Below are positions 12,389-23,587 of a DNA stretch of 64,000 bases, piece after piece; position 1 is the stretch's first letter; each line of letters starts with the position of its first letter. Origin of the DNA: Piper betle (taxonomy: Eukaryota; Streptophyta; Magnoliopsida; Piperales; Piperaceae); the NCBI GenBank assembly GCA_033002965.1, contig JAURVB010002450.1:23295-87294 (forward strand), in the 5' to 3' direction. Both the position numbers and the translations under genes were made by a program. The notes under the pieces were generated by a model. It was not told the origin of the DNA. It did not search any database and saw only the letters and a program-made list of their open reading frames with translations.

Positions 12389-13446
12389 GGGCATCACTTT
12401 GCGCTGCCGTTTGCTAACACAAGAATCCAATGCCCCCCCTCTAGCCCCGCTCGATCGAGCTCCTCTCTGCCTTCTGCTGCCATGGCCTCCCCCACGCCGG
12501 CATCCTCCTTGACCTGTCCAACTTGGGCCTCGAGTGTGACATCAGCCCAGACCGCTCCTTCCCCCTTCCCACGCTGCCACTACCGCCCTAGTCATGCCCA
12601 CTCCTGCTCCACCTCGAGCGCGACATTGCCCCCCTGCCGTGTTAGACTCACCAAAATCCACCGTCCGTCCATCCCCTTAGGCTGTTTGCTGCGTTAGGAC
12701 GAGTTATTTATTAATTTTGGGTGGGTTATTAGGTTTAAAACATATTATTCTAGTTAGAACTCGATTATTTTATTTTATGATATTTCATTGTATTTAATTT
12801 ATATTTTTTGGATTTATTTCATAATATTGACTCGAGTCAGGAGCTAGTTAAGTTTTTATTACAAAATTGTCATCATTTCATTTTTCTTCACTGATCTTGT
12901 TTTCTCCCCCACTGATCGACACCTCTGCTTTTGCTGTGCCACCACCACTAGCGACCTTGCCGCTGTCGTTGCCTGCACCACTGCTAGCACCTGGAAAGTG
13001 AGGATTGGAGGTTGTGAATTTGGGTGGTGGCCAACAAAGTGCCGCCACCGACGATTGGGAAATAGAGGAAGTGGCCAACAGAGGGGGCCGACTGTGGCTG
13101 TTGAGGCAATCTGATTACAGGCGGCGAAGGGGATGGAGGGGCGGCTGATTTCGGCGAGCCTAACGTGGTGGGGGCAATGTCGCGCTCGAGGTGGAGTAGG
13201 AGCGGGCATGACCGGGGCGGCGGCGGCAGCACGGGAGACGGAAGGAGCGGTCTGAGCTGATGTCGCGCTCGAGGTCCAAGTTGGACTGGTCGAGGAGGAT
13301 GCCGGCGTGGAGGAGGCCATGGCAGCAAACGGTGGGGAGGAGCTTGGTCAAGCAGGGGGAGGAGGAGGCGTGGGGGGGGGGTGCGTTGGATTCCACTGCT
13401 CTTGTGCGCTGCATGCGTTAGCAAACAGGGTAGCACACAAGAGTGC

Positions 13447-13450
<4 letters not shown>
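12389..13450. mobile_element. Foldback element with ~300-bp inverted arms carrying a coding-like fragment
   Basis: The two ends (12,389-12,680 and 13,140-13,450) are inverted copies of each other. Each arm contains an imperfect terminal hairpin region with 'tttgctaac' and 'aatccaa', and then a GC-rich segment beginning 'ccatggc' that would read MA...PxPASS(L)T or, in another frame, HAGILLDQSNLDLERDIS. The segment has low-drift, codon-like structure, suggesting a piece of a host gene captured by the element, as in Pack-MULEs. The middle holds one half of the AT palindrome module (12,710-12,870). (TA)n runs flank both sides. No transposase was seen. Confidence 0.6.

Positions 13451-13494
<44 letters not shown>
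13451..13494. repeat. (TA)n microsatellite, ~44 bp
   Basis: An uninterrupted TA run between two members of the same foldback family. Confidence 0.95.
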
Positions 13495-13497
<3 letters not shown>

Positions 13498-13765
13498 TTC
13501 CTCTGCTCTTGTGTGCTGCATGCATTAGCAAATAGGGTAGCACACAAGTGCGGAGGAATCCAACCCCCCCCTCCCTCCACGCCGTTCCTCCTCCCCCTCG
13601 TTTGACCAAGCTCCTCCCACCGTTTGCTGCCATGGCTCCTCACGCCGGCATCCTCCTCGACCAGTCCAACTTGGACCTTGAGCGCAACATCAGCTCGGAC
13701 CGCTCATTCCCCCTCTCCGCGCTGCCGCCGCCGCCGCCCCGGTCATGCCCCCTTCCATTCTTAAA
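13495..13765. mobile_element. Truncated second copy of the foldback element (left arm only)
   Basis: It starts with a near-perfect hairpin ('gattcctctgctcttgtg' ... 'aagtgcggaggaatc', 13,497-13,562) and then repeats the captured segment ('ccatggctcctcacgccggc', HAGILLDQSNLDLERNIS) found in both arms of the preceding element. It then breaks off into unrelated AT-rich DNA at about 13,765. Confidence 0.6.
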
Positions 13766-14497
13766 AAATACAAAATTTTGGAAAAATAAAATATAACCAA
13801 CTAAAATAGTCACAATAAACATTCTTTAGTTGAGTCAAAATACTTTCGAAAGCTTAACTCTTACCTAATGCTCGTATTCAACTAGATAAAAAGTTTCCAA
13901 TTTTTGGATTTGTTTGCTACCAAGAGCACTCTTATCTTTAGCTTGTTCCTTTTTTTTACTGAAAGATGCAACTCTGGCCTCCTCGACTCCGGTCACAAAT
14001 ATTTTTGACTTGAAAATATATTTTTTACACTGATAGAAACATAACTACAAGAAATCAGGGGGACCATTTTTCCTCAAAAAATACTTTTTTCATTGTTTAG
14101 TAGCTTCACTGTTTAATTTAATTAGATGACTATAAATACTCTCATTTGAGGTCCATATACACGCAAAAAAGTAAATGCAACAAAATTCGAATAAAGTTAA
14201 AAAATAGCCCACCCGTCGACGGTGGTGGGATTGGCACGGGAGGACAGCCCTGGGATTGGCGGCTTTGTCGCGTTGTGGAGGGGGCCTGGGGGATCGCGGT
14301 GGGGGAGTGGGGCGCGCTGCGCGGCCAGCGGGTGGGAAGGCCGAGCGCGACCCGTGGGCTGGAAGGTCACTCCGCATATGGGCGGGAAGCCGTATGCAGG
14401 CGGATGGGGGGGAGGGGGAGCCGCTAGATTACCACTGAGTGGCTCTTGTCCTAGTGCACTGCAAGTTGCAAAATCAGGCAGTGTACTAGAAAATCTT

Positions 14498-14500
<3 letters not shown>
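13766..14500. other. AT-rich stretch followed by a further GC-rich insertion
   Basis: 13,766-14,210 is AT-rich with nothing recognised. About 14,210-14,500 is G-rich with long accidental ORFs on both strands and ends 'ctagtgcactgcaagttgca' ... 'ggcagtgtactag' before a (TA)n run, again the pattern of the local GC-rich insertions. Confidence 0.4.

Positions 14501-14545
<45 letters not shown>
14501..14545. repeat. (TA)n microsatellite, ~44 bp
   Basis: A long TA run 40 bp left of the hAT insertion site. Confidence 0.95.
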
Positions 14546-14548
<3 letters not shown>

Positions 14549-14577
14549 ATATAAAGAAGTCAATAGAGGTCATGTGC

Positions 14578-14585
14578 GTGGGCAT
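14578..14585. repeat. hAT left target-site duplication
   Basis: GTGGGCAT, matching ATGGGCAT at 18,913-18,920 in 7 of 8 bases. The flanking sequence at 14,544-14,585 recurs at 58,504-58,545, where ATGGGCAT occurs once without an insertion. Confidence 0.75.
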
Positions 14586-14599
14586 CACTATTGGTGAAA

Positions 14600-14725
14600 T
14601 CGGCTTGGGAGCGATCCGATGCCGATTTAGGCGTCGAATCGGTCGGAGCTAAATCGGGCTCGGAATCGGCCGATTCACCCGATTCCGACCGATTCAAAAC
14701 CGATTCGGAATCGGGGTGAATCGGG
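14600..14725. repeat. hAT 5' subterminal motif cluster
   Basis: Many copies of AATCGG/CCGATT in both orientations within ~120 bases. The partner cluster at the other end is 18,797-18,860. Such clusters bind hAT transposases. Confidence 0.65.
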
Positions 14726-15887
14726 AAGAATCAGATTTTATAGGTAAATTATTAAAATGCCCTAGGTATGATATTAAATATATTATTTAAGCATGGGTAA
14801 AATTAGAATTTACATTTTAAAAACCTAAAATCACCCCAATTTCGCTCCACTGCCGGATCCCCCTCCGCCGCGCTCCGACCTCGCCTCCCACCGACCTCGC
14901 CTCGCCTGACCGCCACCTTGACCTTCGCCCTCCGACCTCTGCCTCCACCGTCTCCGACCTCGCCTCCGCCCTCCGACCTCGCCCATCCGCCGCCGACCTC
15001 GCCCGTCCGCCACCGCCGCCTCTGTAAAGTTGCAATTTTTGTTTGAAATTTTTCATCAATGTGCAATTTTTTTTGCTGTAAATTTTGATATTTAGCTGCT
15101 GTAAATTTTGATTGTTTCATGCAATTTGTATGATTCCTTTGCTGATTCCTTTGTATGATTCCTTTCATAGAACATAGCATGTTTGTTGATTCCTTTGCTG
15201 CCTTTTTTAATTAGTTATATGTTGCCATGTGTTCTTGGTTGTAGGACTTGATTGTTGTCTGAATAAAAAATTTAATGTTGTTCTTAGCTACCGTGATTTG
15301 GATCTGTTTGTAATTAAATCTGGTTGCTGGTTTTAGGATTTGATTGTTTTATAAATAAAAATTAGTGCTAATCTTAGTGATTGATTAGCTAGAGTGGTTT
15401 GGATCATTTTGTATCTCAATCTGGTTGCTGGTTTTACAAAAAACAAGAAACCTGGTTGGTGATATGCGAACATGTATGTGTCCACTTTAGAACTGATTTA
15501 TAGTTCCAGAAACTCTGGTTTTAGTATATATTTCCATTTTTATAACTGATTTGGAACTCTAGAAACTTGCTAGGTCCAGTTTTTTTCTGATGTGGCCTTA
15601 AATGATTTGAGTCTAATCTTTAATGTTAACTGTTTGGTTGACAGCTTATTTAGCTGTTGTGACTAACTTGTTGAATCGTTGTCTGATCTCTGTGCTGAGC
15701 CAATCAGTTCATTCATATGTCATGTCCAATTCCCTACTAGTTATACATGCTATGTCCTATGAATATTCATGTTGTGTATATATTATCTAAATTATGATGG
15801 TTGATCTCAATTATAATGGCACTCACTTAGATTTTGAATTTAGCAGTTACTATATTTTTTATCAGTACCAGATTTGTCATAGGGAAG

Positions 15888-18561
15888 ATGGATATTGGTT
15901 GGGAATATGACACACCAGTTGACGCATCTAAGAAGCAAGTCACCTGTAACTTTTGCAAAAAATCATAAGTGGAGGGGTATATCGCTTCAAGCAACATATT
16001 GCTGGAATCAAAGGAAATGTTGCTACTTGTAAGAAAGTTCCTTAAACAGATGCACAAAAAATGAAAGATTATTTCAAAAGTGTGGAAAAGGCCAAAAAAG
16101 AAAAAGAAAGGATTAGAGAAGAAATAGGTTCATATGGTTTGAATGACTCAGATATGGAAGAGATGGAAGTTCAGGAGCAAAGTGTTGGGTGCTCTAAGTC
16201 TACTGGGAAGAGGAAGACATCTTTTGTTGAAAATGAGAAGAAGAATCCATCAAAGCAAATGAGAATTTCTACAGCAATAGAAAAGAAAGCAAAAGAGCAA
16301 TTGCACACAGCCATTGCTCGATTCTTCTATCATTGTGCCATTCCTTTCCATGTTGTAGAGTCGCCTTACTTTCATAAAATGATTGATGTGGCAGGTAGAT
16401 ACGGTGATCAAGGGATCAAACTTCCGGGCAGAAGTTCTTTGTCAAGTAAACTTCTTACTGATGAAGTGGCTTCTATAAATGCAAGCTTAGAGGATATAAA
16501 AGTATCTTGGAAGACAACAGGTTGTTCTATTATGTCTGACGGGTGGACCAATCAATCGGGTAGAACTCTGATCAACTTTCTAGTTTACTGCCCAAGAGGA
16601 ATGTATTTCCTTGGATCAGTTGATGCTTCAGACAAAAAAAGGATGCTATGTATTTGTTTAGTTTACTGGACAAAGTAGTAGAACAAGTTGGGGAGGAAAA
16701 CGTTGTGCAGGTCATTACTGATAATGCTTCAGCATACAAAGCTGCCGGGAGGATGCTAGAACATAAGAGACCGCATCTATTTTGGACTCCGTGTGCTGCC
16801 CATTGTATAAACTTGATGCTTAAGGACTTTGCAAAAATCAAGAAAGTTGGAACATGCATTATGAATGCACAAAAAGTCACAAAACTAATATACAACCACT
16901 CATTGTTGTTGGCTCTTATGAGAAATAATTTTACAAATGGGCATGAATTGGTAAGGCCTGGGGCTACTCGATTTGCTACTCACTTTTTGACGATTGCTAG
17001 CTTCCTAGAACATAAGCAGGCATTGAAAAAGATGTTTGTCTCTGAAATGTATTCATCATCGAAGTTTGCAAAAGATGAGGATGGAATAGCAGCTGAAAAT
17101 ATTGTCTTAAGTGCAAAATTTTGGAAGAAGATGGAATTTGTGCATAAAACAATTGAGCCACTTGTTCGATTTTTGAGATTGGTGGATAGTGATGAAAGAC
17201 CTTCGATGCCATTTGTTTATGATGAAATGCAAAAGACTATAGAAAAAATAAAAGAGGTACATGACATGAAAGTAGAACGATACAAGTTATTTGTTGATAT
17301 CATTACCAAGAGATGGGCGAATCAATTTTGTCATCCTCTTCATGCTGCAGCATATATGCTTAATCCTCAAACTCGTTATCACCCTGACTTTACCATTGTA
17401 TGTTCTCATTTGACTTACGTAACTTTATGATTTTTTTAACAATTTTATATTGCTTGTGTTTGATTGGGAATAATTTTGTAGCCAAGTGAGGTGTATCGTG
17501 CATTCAATGATGTCATTTGTCGTTTGGAACTCGATGAGGTAGCTCGATCCATGGCATCTTTGCAGGTCAGGATACTATTATTTTTAATTTATATATATAA
17601 ATGTTTATGTATAACTAAATATGATTACTAATTTTGTTTAAATATTTTTTAGTGGGCTGATTTTGTATCTGCAAAAGGAGATTTTGGACATTCTCTTGCA
17701 ATTACCAATAGAAAAATCCTTCATCCAGGTAAAATCCACCTTTCTCCACATTTCATTTTTATAGCAAGCTTATAAGTAAATCACTTTGTCAAATGTAGCA
17801 TCATGGTGGGAGCAACATGGTATAAGCTGCCCTGAACTACAAAAGATAGCTATTAGAATACTTAGTCAAACTTCATCATCATCGGGTTGTGAACGTAATT
17901 GGAGCACTTTTGACCAAGTACATACCAAAAAAGAAATCGACTTGCAAGGAAGAGAGTAAATGATCTTGTATATGTTCACTACAACATGCGGGTAAAAGAA
18001 AAAGAGTTGAGATGGAGGCATAAATATGATGCAGTTAGTGAACATTTGAGTTTACAAGACTCATTAGATGAGTGGGTTGGAGAACGAGGCAACCAATCAC
18101 CATCAGTATGTTTAAATAAAGCTTACATCACATTTATGATTTTGTGTATGAATTTTTTTTGAATTGAAATAAATAGGGTATGACTTTTTTTATGCAGGAT
18201 GATTTCTTTGGTACCAATGTTGGCAACAATGATGGTGCAGACGAAGAGGCCTTTGTAGCAAATGAAAGTGGCAACACATTGAAAACTGCAATTGGATCGT
18301 GTTCTACTACGTCTGATGGTTTTCTTTGCCTCCTTTTCCTAGTGGACAAAATGTTGATATTGATGTACATATTGACTCCTAACATAATTTGTCTTTGCCT
18401 CCTGGACCTGAGGGACTTCATATGAGTGGGAGTTCTATGCCTCCTTTTATGTAGGGTCTCGTGTTGATGCAGATGATAGCTCTACTTTTCCTATTGGTGA
18501 TAATGATTCAGACTCCGAAGATGCTTCAGATGAATTAGATGATTTAGTAATCACTAAGTAA
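15888..18561 (+). pseudogene. hAT transposase, BED zinc finger + DUF659 + C-terminal hAT dimerisation region, inactivated
   Basis: It begins MDIGWEYD and runs into a BED finger (CNFCKK, then YRFKQHIAGIKG), where the frame shifts at about 15,967 and a TAA follows at about 16,045. The DUF659 region reads from 16,061 (SWKTTGCSIMSDGW, TLINFLVYCPRG), shifts again at an A-run near 16,640, then continues as VVQVITDNASAYKAAG, ...FWTPCAAHCINLML... and ATRFATHFL. Likely introns lie at about 17,399-17,481, 17,566-17,652 and 17,729-17,799. The C-terminal dimerisation part (WWEQHG, SSGCERNWSTF) carries another frame break near 17,930. The protein ends in an acidic Asp/Ser tail. With at least three shifts and one stop it is not functional. 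Confidence 0.88.
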
Positions 18562-18912
18562 AATTGTACTAAACCTTCATTTTATGGACTTGTATTAATG
18601 TCTTATTGTTATCATTTGATAGAATACAAATGATGATATATCAAATGTTATACTTATGAAATTGTAGTATTGTGAAGATAAATAATAATGTTCTTTTATA
18701 CTTGTATTAAAATATAAATTTGTGTATTCGTGTTGAGAAATTATATAATTATGTATTTTATATATTTATGTTATGAGTTGTTAAATTTTTGTATATGACC
18801 GATTTCGGCCGATTCAATTAGACCGATTTCTGACCGATTTAGAACGATTTCGATTCTAATTTTGACTCCTTGAAAACTAATTTCGAATCCAATTTTGATT
18901 TTTCCAACCGTG

Positions 18913-18920
18913 ATGGGCAT
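18913..18920. repeat. hAT right target-site duplication
   Basis: ATGGGCAT directly follows the right terminal repeat. Confidence 0.75.
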
Positions 18921-19960
18921 TTAGTAATTCAACTCAATAAATATACATAGTCGGGTAAATTAATAATTTAACATCAAATTGAATCAATCTGATCCGACTT
19001 TACCGCCGATTTTTACGTCCACCATTAGAGGCCTCGTCTCCGAGCTCTAGACTAGGCTTCCTATTCGCCCTTGGTTTTGGGATCGCAGGAGATATTGCTG
19101 TTCATCGTGATGGCGGCGTCAGTCCGGCCTCTCCGTTTAGGGGCTTGGCACCGCCTGGATTTCGAATTGGAGGGATGCAGAGCGGGCGAGACTGAGAGTT
19201 GTTGATGGGAGGGAGTGTCGCCCAAATCTTGACGATTTTGAGCCACAGTTGAGGTAATGGTTCCCTCCCCATATCAAAAAGTGTTCGTTTCATATTTTGA
19301 CTGTCTTGCCATGGAATCTTGATGATTTAGATAATCTCGTTCTGAAAGATGGTAGGGTGGGGGAGGGAGAACTGCCCCGAGCACGTTCAACCACTTTGTG
19401 ACGAAGTGTCGATTCGGAGCTTTCAATTTAGATTTGAGTGTTAGTAATTGTGGTTTCCAGGTTATCTCAATCCATGCTTTTCTGTCAGTAGTTGATTTCT
19501 TGTGCCACTAATGTGAGATCAAGGTGCTGTCTGGTATGTTTGAGGGTTTGGTAGATGTTCCTGTCCACAACACCCTCAGGGAATTCGGTGGAGAGATATA
19601 ATAATAATAATAAGAAGAAGAAGAGAGTAATTAGAGATATGGACTTTGAAGCATGTGGGAATTGGTTCCCTGGTGCTGGCTTCTTGCATCTTGATTTTGT
19701 CCAAGTATTGGGTGATCAATAATAATAACTTTCACAGAGGGATAAGGGTTGATTATTTGATGTGCCAATCCTAATAAAGCTTCGTTATTATTAATTTTCA
19801 GTTCTACCTCGTAATTCATGATTTTTGTTTCCATAGCAGCAAGCTTCCAATTTCTAAATTCCCAATCTGTTACTTCAAACTAGGTCATGCAGTTTGTAAA
19901 AAATTGAGTGTTAAAAAGCCATTGAATGGTTTAACAATGTCTAAAAATTTAATCATGCAC
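18921..19960. other. Unassigned DNA right of the hAT element
   Basis: About 19,020-19,260 is less AT-rich and contains short open frames, possibly a first-exon-like or captured fragment, but no family was recognised. A short AAT/AAG microsatellite lies near 19,601-19,625. Otherwise nothing. Confidence 0.35.
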
Positions 19961-20846
19961 TGTACAGGAGCTTCCATCTATCTTTTGAGACTTCTGTGAG
20001 ATCTGAATGCTGTGAGGATCCTCAGATGAAATAGTGCTCTTAGCCTTCCTTCCTGATTTTAGTTCGTATTTTATATTCGCTGGAAAGGGACCTATTCAAT
20101 TTTGAGACAAAAAGTATAGATTTTCACTAAGTATGATTATCCTCAAAATGATATTGTCTATTTTAAGACAAAGAAGAAGAAGAAAGGGTAGGGGAAGGCT
20201 ATGTAGCTCATATCTTTATGATTGCTGGTCTTATTTATTTGTTTGGAGTTGTTGTTACTGATTTAACGGCGTCGTGGTTATTGGTTCATGTGTTTCGTTT
20301 AGTTGGTTTCTTTGCTGTTTTATTATTAGTAATTTGACCTGCTTCCTTATCATTTAGATCTGACTTGATATTATTTGTTAGGGATGGACCTATCCAATGT
20401 TAGTCGTCAGTTTTTGGAGTATTGTACGTAGTGTATTGAAGATTGAATAAAAATCCAGATTTCCTTTGTTTTTGCTATTGTTTTATGTGTTTCTTTATTT
20501 CAATGACATAAACTAGGCCAAGAGCTTGGTTTATCTTCAAGGAACGAAGGCTATGATTGGCCCAAGTTTTACTGTTAAATCAAGTTGCAGGTTTATCTGG
20601 TTCAGCTTTGATTGACTTAGCACCGGTTATTATCTTGGTTTTGTTTTGAGTTGGATGCGTTTATAAGTCTATTTCTGCAGTACGTTCTTGATGTTCCTAA
20701 CCATCCACCCATTTTTAAACGAGGTCAGGCCAGTCCCTATCCGGCTCTTGTTCTTTGAGCGACGCTCCTCCGCTCCTATTCAAAAAGGGTATTCCTGAGT
20801 TCAAAAGAGGCGTTCTAGAAAAATTAGATTTTTTCAAAAAAGTTTG

Positions 20847-20848
<2 letters not shown>
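19961..20848 (+). repeat. Repeat R, copy 1 (+)
   Basis: A ~0.9-kb interspersed unit seen at least eight times in the window. Marker phrases are 'gatctgaatgctgtgagg', 'gagtcgtggttattggttca', 'gttagggatggacctatcca', 'gacataaactaggccaagag', 'ctgttaaatcaagttgcagg' and 'cctattcaaaaagggtattc'. It has no coding capacity. Copies always lie next to LecRK genes or to the upstream module P, so R is probably part of the LecRK duplication unit rather than an independent transposon. Confidence 0.8.

Positions 20849-20882
<34 letters not shown>
20849..20882. repeat. (TA)n microsatellite between R and P
   Basis: A TA run at the junction of repeat R and the LecRK upstream module. The same junction has TA runs at 33,131 and near 37,051. 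Confidence 0.9.
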
Positions 20883-20885
<3 letters not shown>

Positions 20886-21616
20886 CATTGAGATGAGGTA
20901 GATTGTTGTTTTTGTGTTCTCGAACTGATGGTTTTTATATATATTTCAGTTATTATTTGACTAGATTAAATCAATTTAATTTTTAGAAGTGCAGATTGGT
21001 GGGAGGAAAAGGATTATTAGCCGATTGAGGGGTGAGAGGTAAAAGATATGTTTTTGTTGGCCTGATTTGAAACAATAACAATCTCATCTTATTAATAAAT
21101 AGGTAAAATGTTTCTCAACCACGAAAGCATTCTTGGGCCAACTTTTCTAAGGGACAATGCCTTTCCAAACCCACCAGCTCCAAAAAATTTATGCCGGCCT
21201 TCACAAGCTAGTCCATATTATAAAAAATTAGTCAAGATTTGATGAAGGTTGAAGAAGATAAATAAATTTGACTAGTGAAATATAAAGATGGATAATTGTA
21301 AAAACATTCATCATCTTTAACAATTAGTTTTATGTATCTCCTTGTGTCATCTCTCTCTTTTATGTAGCTTTACAAGCTATATAGTATACAGTATATAGTA
21401 TGACCATCAACAAAATAAAAAAACAACGCGTTTATGTTTTCGTTGTCAAGAATTGACTAAACCCAGAAACATCTATGCATCTAAACAGTTATAAGCCCAA
21501 TTATCTTCCCATACAATTACAATTTCACTTCCAGACAACTACAAGCAAACATATATATATATATATATATATATATGAATGTGTAGCGCACTAGCTAGAA
21601 GTTGAAGAACGCAAAA
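20883..21616 (+). promoter_or_regulatory. Upstream module P of LecRK A
   Basis: A conserved 5' region shared with the other LecRK copies: 'gagatgaggtagat' at the left, 'ttattatttgactagatt', then 'gggacaatgcctttccaaa', 'tatgccggccttcaca', 'aaacattcatcatcttta' and 'aacgcgtttatgttttc'. It closes with a (TA)n run (21,551-21,576) only about 40 bases before the ATG. Transcription start is not obvious; the run of 'tatatagtatacagtat' at about 21,378-21,402 could supply a TATA function. The region is present six times in the window, three of them with no gene downstream. Confidence 0.65.
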
Positions 21617-23587
21617 ATGATCTCAACTCTTTCATTCTTGATCACCACCTTTTCATCAATCATGATATCAAATTCGGTGTTCTTCAACATCCCCTCCTTC
21701 GACTCGAACACAAGCAGCATCATCGTCTATGAAGGTGATGCCGCCATTAACAACGGCTCCGTCGAGCTCAATCGGGTCGACCCCTTGTGCCGTGTAGGGC
21801 GAGTCATGCACAGCAAACTCATACAAATGTACGATGCTTCCACTGGAAAGCCGTCTGATTTCACTACCACCTTCACCTTCACCGTCGACACCTTTCACAA
21901 CGCTAGCTTCGGTGATGGCTTCTCTTTCTTCCTCGCGCCCGCCGGAACCCACATCCCCTTCAACTCTGCGGGCGGCTTTCAAGGCCTTTACAACACGACC
22001 ACCTTGGAGTCTCCCTCGGAGAATCAGTTGGTTGCGGTGGAGTTTGATTCCAATGTCAACATCCAGTGGGATCCTCCCTACGAGCATGTTGGGATCAATG
22101 TCAACTCCCTCACATCTGCCACACATGTGAGTTGGAATTTTAGCGCACACAGTGGGCAGGTTGGAAGGGCCAACATCACATACAACTCCGGGACAAGAGG
22201 TTTGAGTGTTGTAATTTCTTATGACGGTCAAATTCATGATCCTGCTCATGAGCTAAACTATGAGATCGATCTGATGAAGATTTTGCCACAATGGGTTACG
22301 GTTGGATTTTCGGCTTCTACTGGTTTCGCTACTGAGCGGCATATCATTCATGCATGGGAGTTTAGTTCAACATTTGATGCACAGCCTATTAGAACTGGTG
22401 CAGAGAGATCAAATAGTACTCGTGTTAATGTCTGGTTAATCATTTCATCATTTTCAATGGGTTTTTTGCTCTTTGTGTTCTTGTCATGGTCAGTAATTTG
22501 GATCAGGAAAAGAATCCGACCCAGTAAAGAAAACGTGGAGGCAGCTATGCTGAATCATCATCTCTCTTCCATGACTTGTATCTTGGATAGAGGGGCATGG
22601 CCTAGGAAGTTCTCCCACCAAGAACTTGTCAAGGCGACCAACAATTTCTCCGATGAAAAGAAGCTAGGACAAGGTGGTTTTGGCAGTGTTTACAAGGGGG
22701 TTTTGGATGAGCTCAACAACATGGAAATAGCAGTGAAGAAGATCTCAAATGGGTCCAAACAGGGGAAGAAGGAGTATTTGACCGAGGTGCTGATCATAAG
22801 CAGCCTAAGGCATAGAAATCTAGTGCGGCTCATCGGTTGGTGCCATGAGCAGGGCGAGTTCTTGCTCGTTTATGAGCTCATGCCAAATGGTAGTCTTGAC
22901 TATCATCTCTTCGGCAATAGAACTACTCTCACATGGGACTTGAGATACAAGATTGCACTGGGATTGGCGTCTGCCCTGCTCTACCTCCATGAGGAGTGGG
23001 AGCAATGCGTGATACACAGAGACATCAAACCCAGCAATGTGATGTTGGATTCAAGTTTCAACGCCAAGCTCGGGGACTTTGGTCTGGCTAGGCTGGTGGG
23101 TCATGAAGTTGGCCTTCAAACCACAGCCTTGGCCGGCACCTATGGTTACCTTGCCCCGGAGTACGTAAGCAGAGGCAAGGCAAGCAAGGAATGTGATGTT
23201 TACAGTTTTGGCGTCGTGGCCTTGGAGATTGCCTGCGGGAGGAGGAGTGTGGAGCATAATGTTGAGGAGTTGAGAGTGAGCTTGTTGGAGTGGGTGTGGT
23301 GCCTCCGTGGAGAAGGAAGGATTGTTGATGCTGCGGATGAAAGATTGGGGCAAGTGTTTGATGGGAAAGAGATGGAGAGATTGTTGGTTGTTGGGTTGTG
23401 GTGTGCTCACCCAGATCATAATCTCAGGCCTTGTATCAAAGAGGCAATCCAGGTTCTGAATTTTGAAGCAGACCTTCCCCGGCTTCCAATGGCAATGCCT
23501 GTTCTTGTGTATGGGGCACCATTGAAGCGGTTGGATCACTCTGGCCACGGGTCTATCACGTTGACAAGCATTGAAAATGGTCGCTAG
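21617..23587 (+). CDS. LecRK A: L-type lectin receptor-like kinase, 656 aa, intact
   Basis: A plasma-membrane receptor kinase of the L-type lectin class, intronless as usual. Residues 1-20 form a signal peptide. About 22-255 is a legume-lectin fold with GDGFSFFLAP (D100), GGFQGL, VAVEFD (E142, D144), N148, D152 and H157. The transmembrane helix is about 271-296, followed by basic RKRIRP. The kinase spans about 340-615: P-loop GQGGFGSV (351-358), Lys374, Glu390, HRD 467-469, Asn474, DFG 487-489, APE 513-515, so all catalytic residues are present and it is an RD kinase. The ATG at 21,617 was chosen because it directly precedes the signal peptide; codons upstream are non-ATG. Residue 146, where legume lectins usually have a sugar-stacking Phe/Tyr, is Asn. 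Ligand unknown; related LecRKs act in pathogen or wound perception. Confidence 0.93.
   Translation: MISTLSFLITTFSSIMISNSVFFNIPSFDSNTSSIIVYEGDAAINNGSVELNRVDPLCRVGRVMHSKLIQMYDASTGKPSDFTTTFTFTVDTFHNASFGDGFSFFLAPAGTHIPFNSAGGFQGLYNTTTLESPSENQLVAVEFDSNVNIQWDPPYEHVGINVNSLTSATHVSWNFSAHSGQVGRANITYNSGTRGLSVVISYDGQIHDPAHELNYEIDLMKILPQWVTVGFSASTGFATERHIIHAWEFSSTFDAQPIRTGAERSNSTRVNVWLIISSFSMGFLLFVFLSWSVIWIRKRIRPSKENVEAAMLNHHLSSMTCILDRGAWPRKFSHQELVKATNNFSDEKKLGQGGFGSVYKGVLDELNNMEIAVKKISNGSKQGKKEYLTEVLIISSLRHRNLVRLIGWCHEQGEFLLVYELMPNGSLDYHLFGNRTTLTWDLRYKIALGLASALLYLHEEWEQCVIHRDIKPSNVMLDSSFNAKLGDFGLARLVGHEVGLQTTALAGTYGYLAPEYVSRGKASKECDVYSFGVVALEIACGRRSVEHNVEELRVSLLEWVWCLRGEGRIVDAADERLGQVFDGKEMERLLVVGLWCAHPDHNLRPCIKEAIQVLNFEADLPRLPMAMPVLVYGAPLKRLDHSGHGSITLTSIENGR

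Larger units (their letters stand above)
14586..18912 (+). mobile_element. Complete hAT DNA transposon (BED finger/DUF659 type), 4.3 kb
   Basis: The ends are CACTATTGG (14,586) and, inverted, CACGGTTGG (18,904-18,912). They are flanked by 8-bp target duplications differing at one base (GTGGGCAT / ATGGGCAT), as expected of hAT. Both ends carry clusters of the subterminal motif CCGATT/AATCGG (14,600-14,720 and 18,797-18,860), likely transposase binding sites. The interior encodes a hAT transposase with BED, DUF659 and C-terminal dimerisation regions, now frame-broken. About 14,820-15,030 is CT/GA-rich (Ser/Arg-like accidental ORFs) and would be leader. Confidence 0.88.

Noticed and set aside
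13418..13643. ORFs with long Tyr-Ile repeats
   Set aside because: They are translations of (TA)n microsatellites.
14803..15180. Arg/Gly-rich minus-strand ORFs in the hAT leader
   Set aside because: Translations of a CT-repeat-like leader on the wrong strand of the transposon.
21668..22249. 193-codon minus-strand ORF inside LecRK A (also in B and C)
   Set aside because: Antisense shadow of the lectin domain, preserved only because the sense strand is conserved.
23051..23548. 165-codon minus-strand ORF inside the LecRK kinase domain
   Set aside because: Antisense shadow; no domain and no independent signal.
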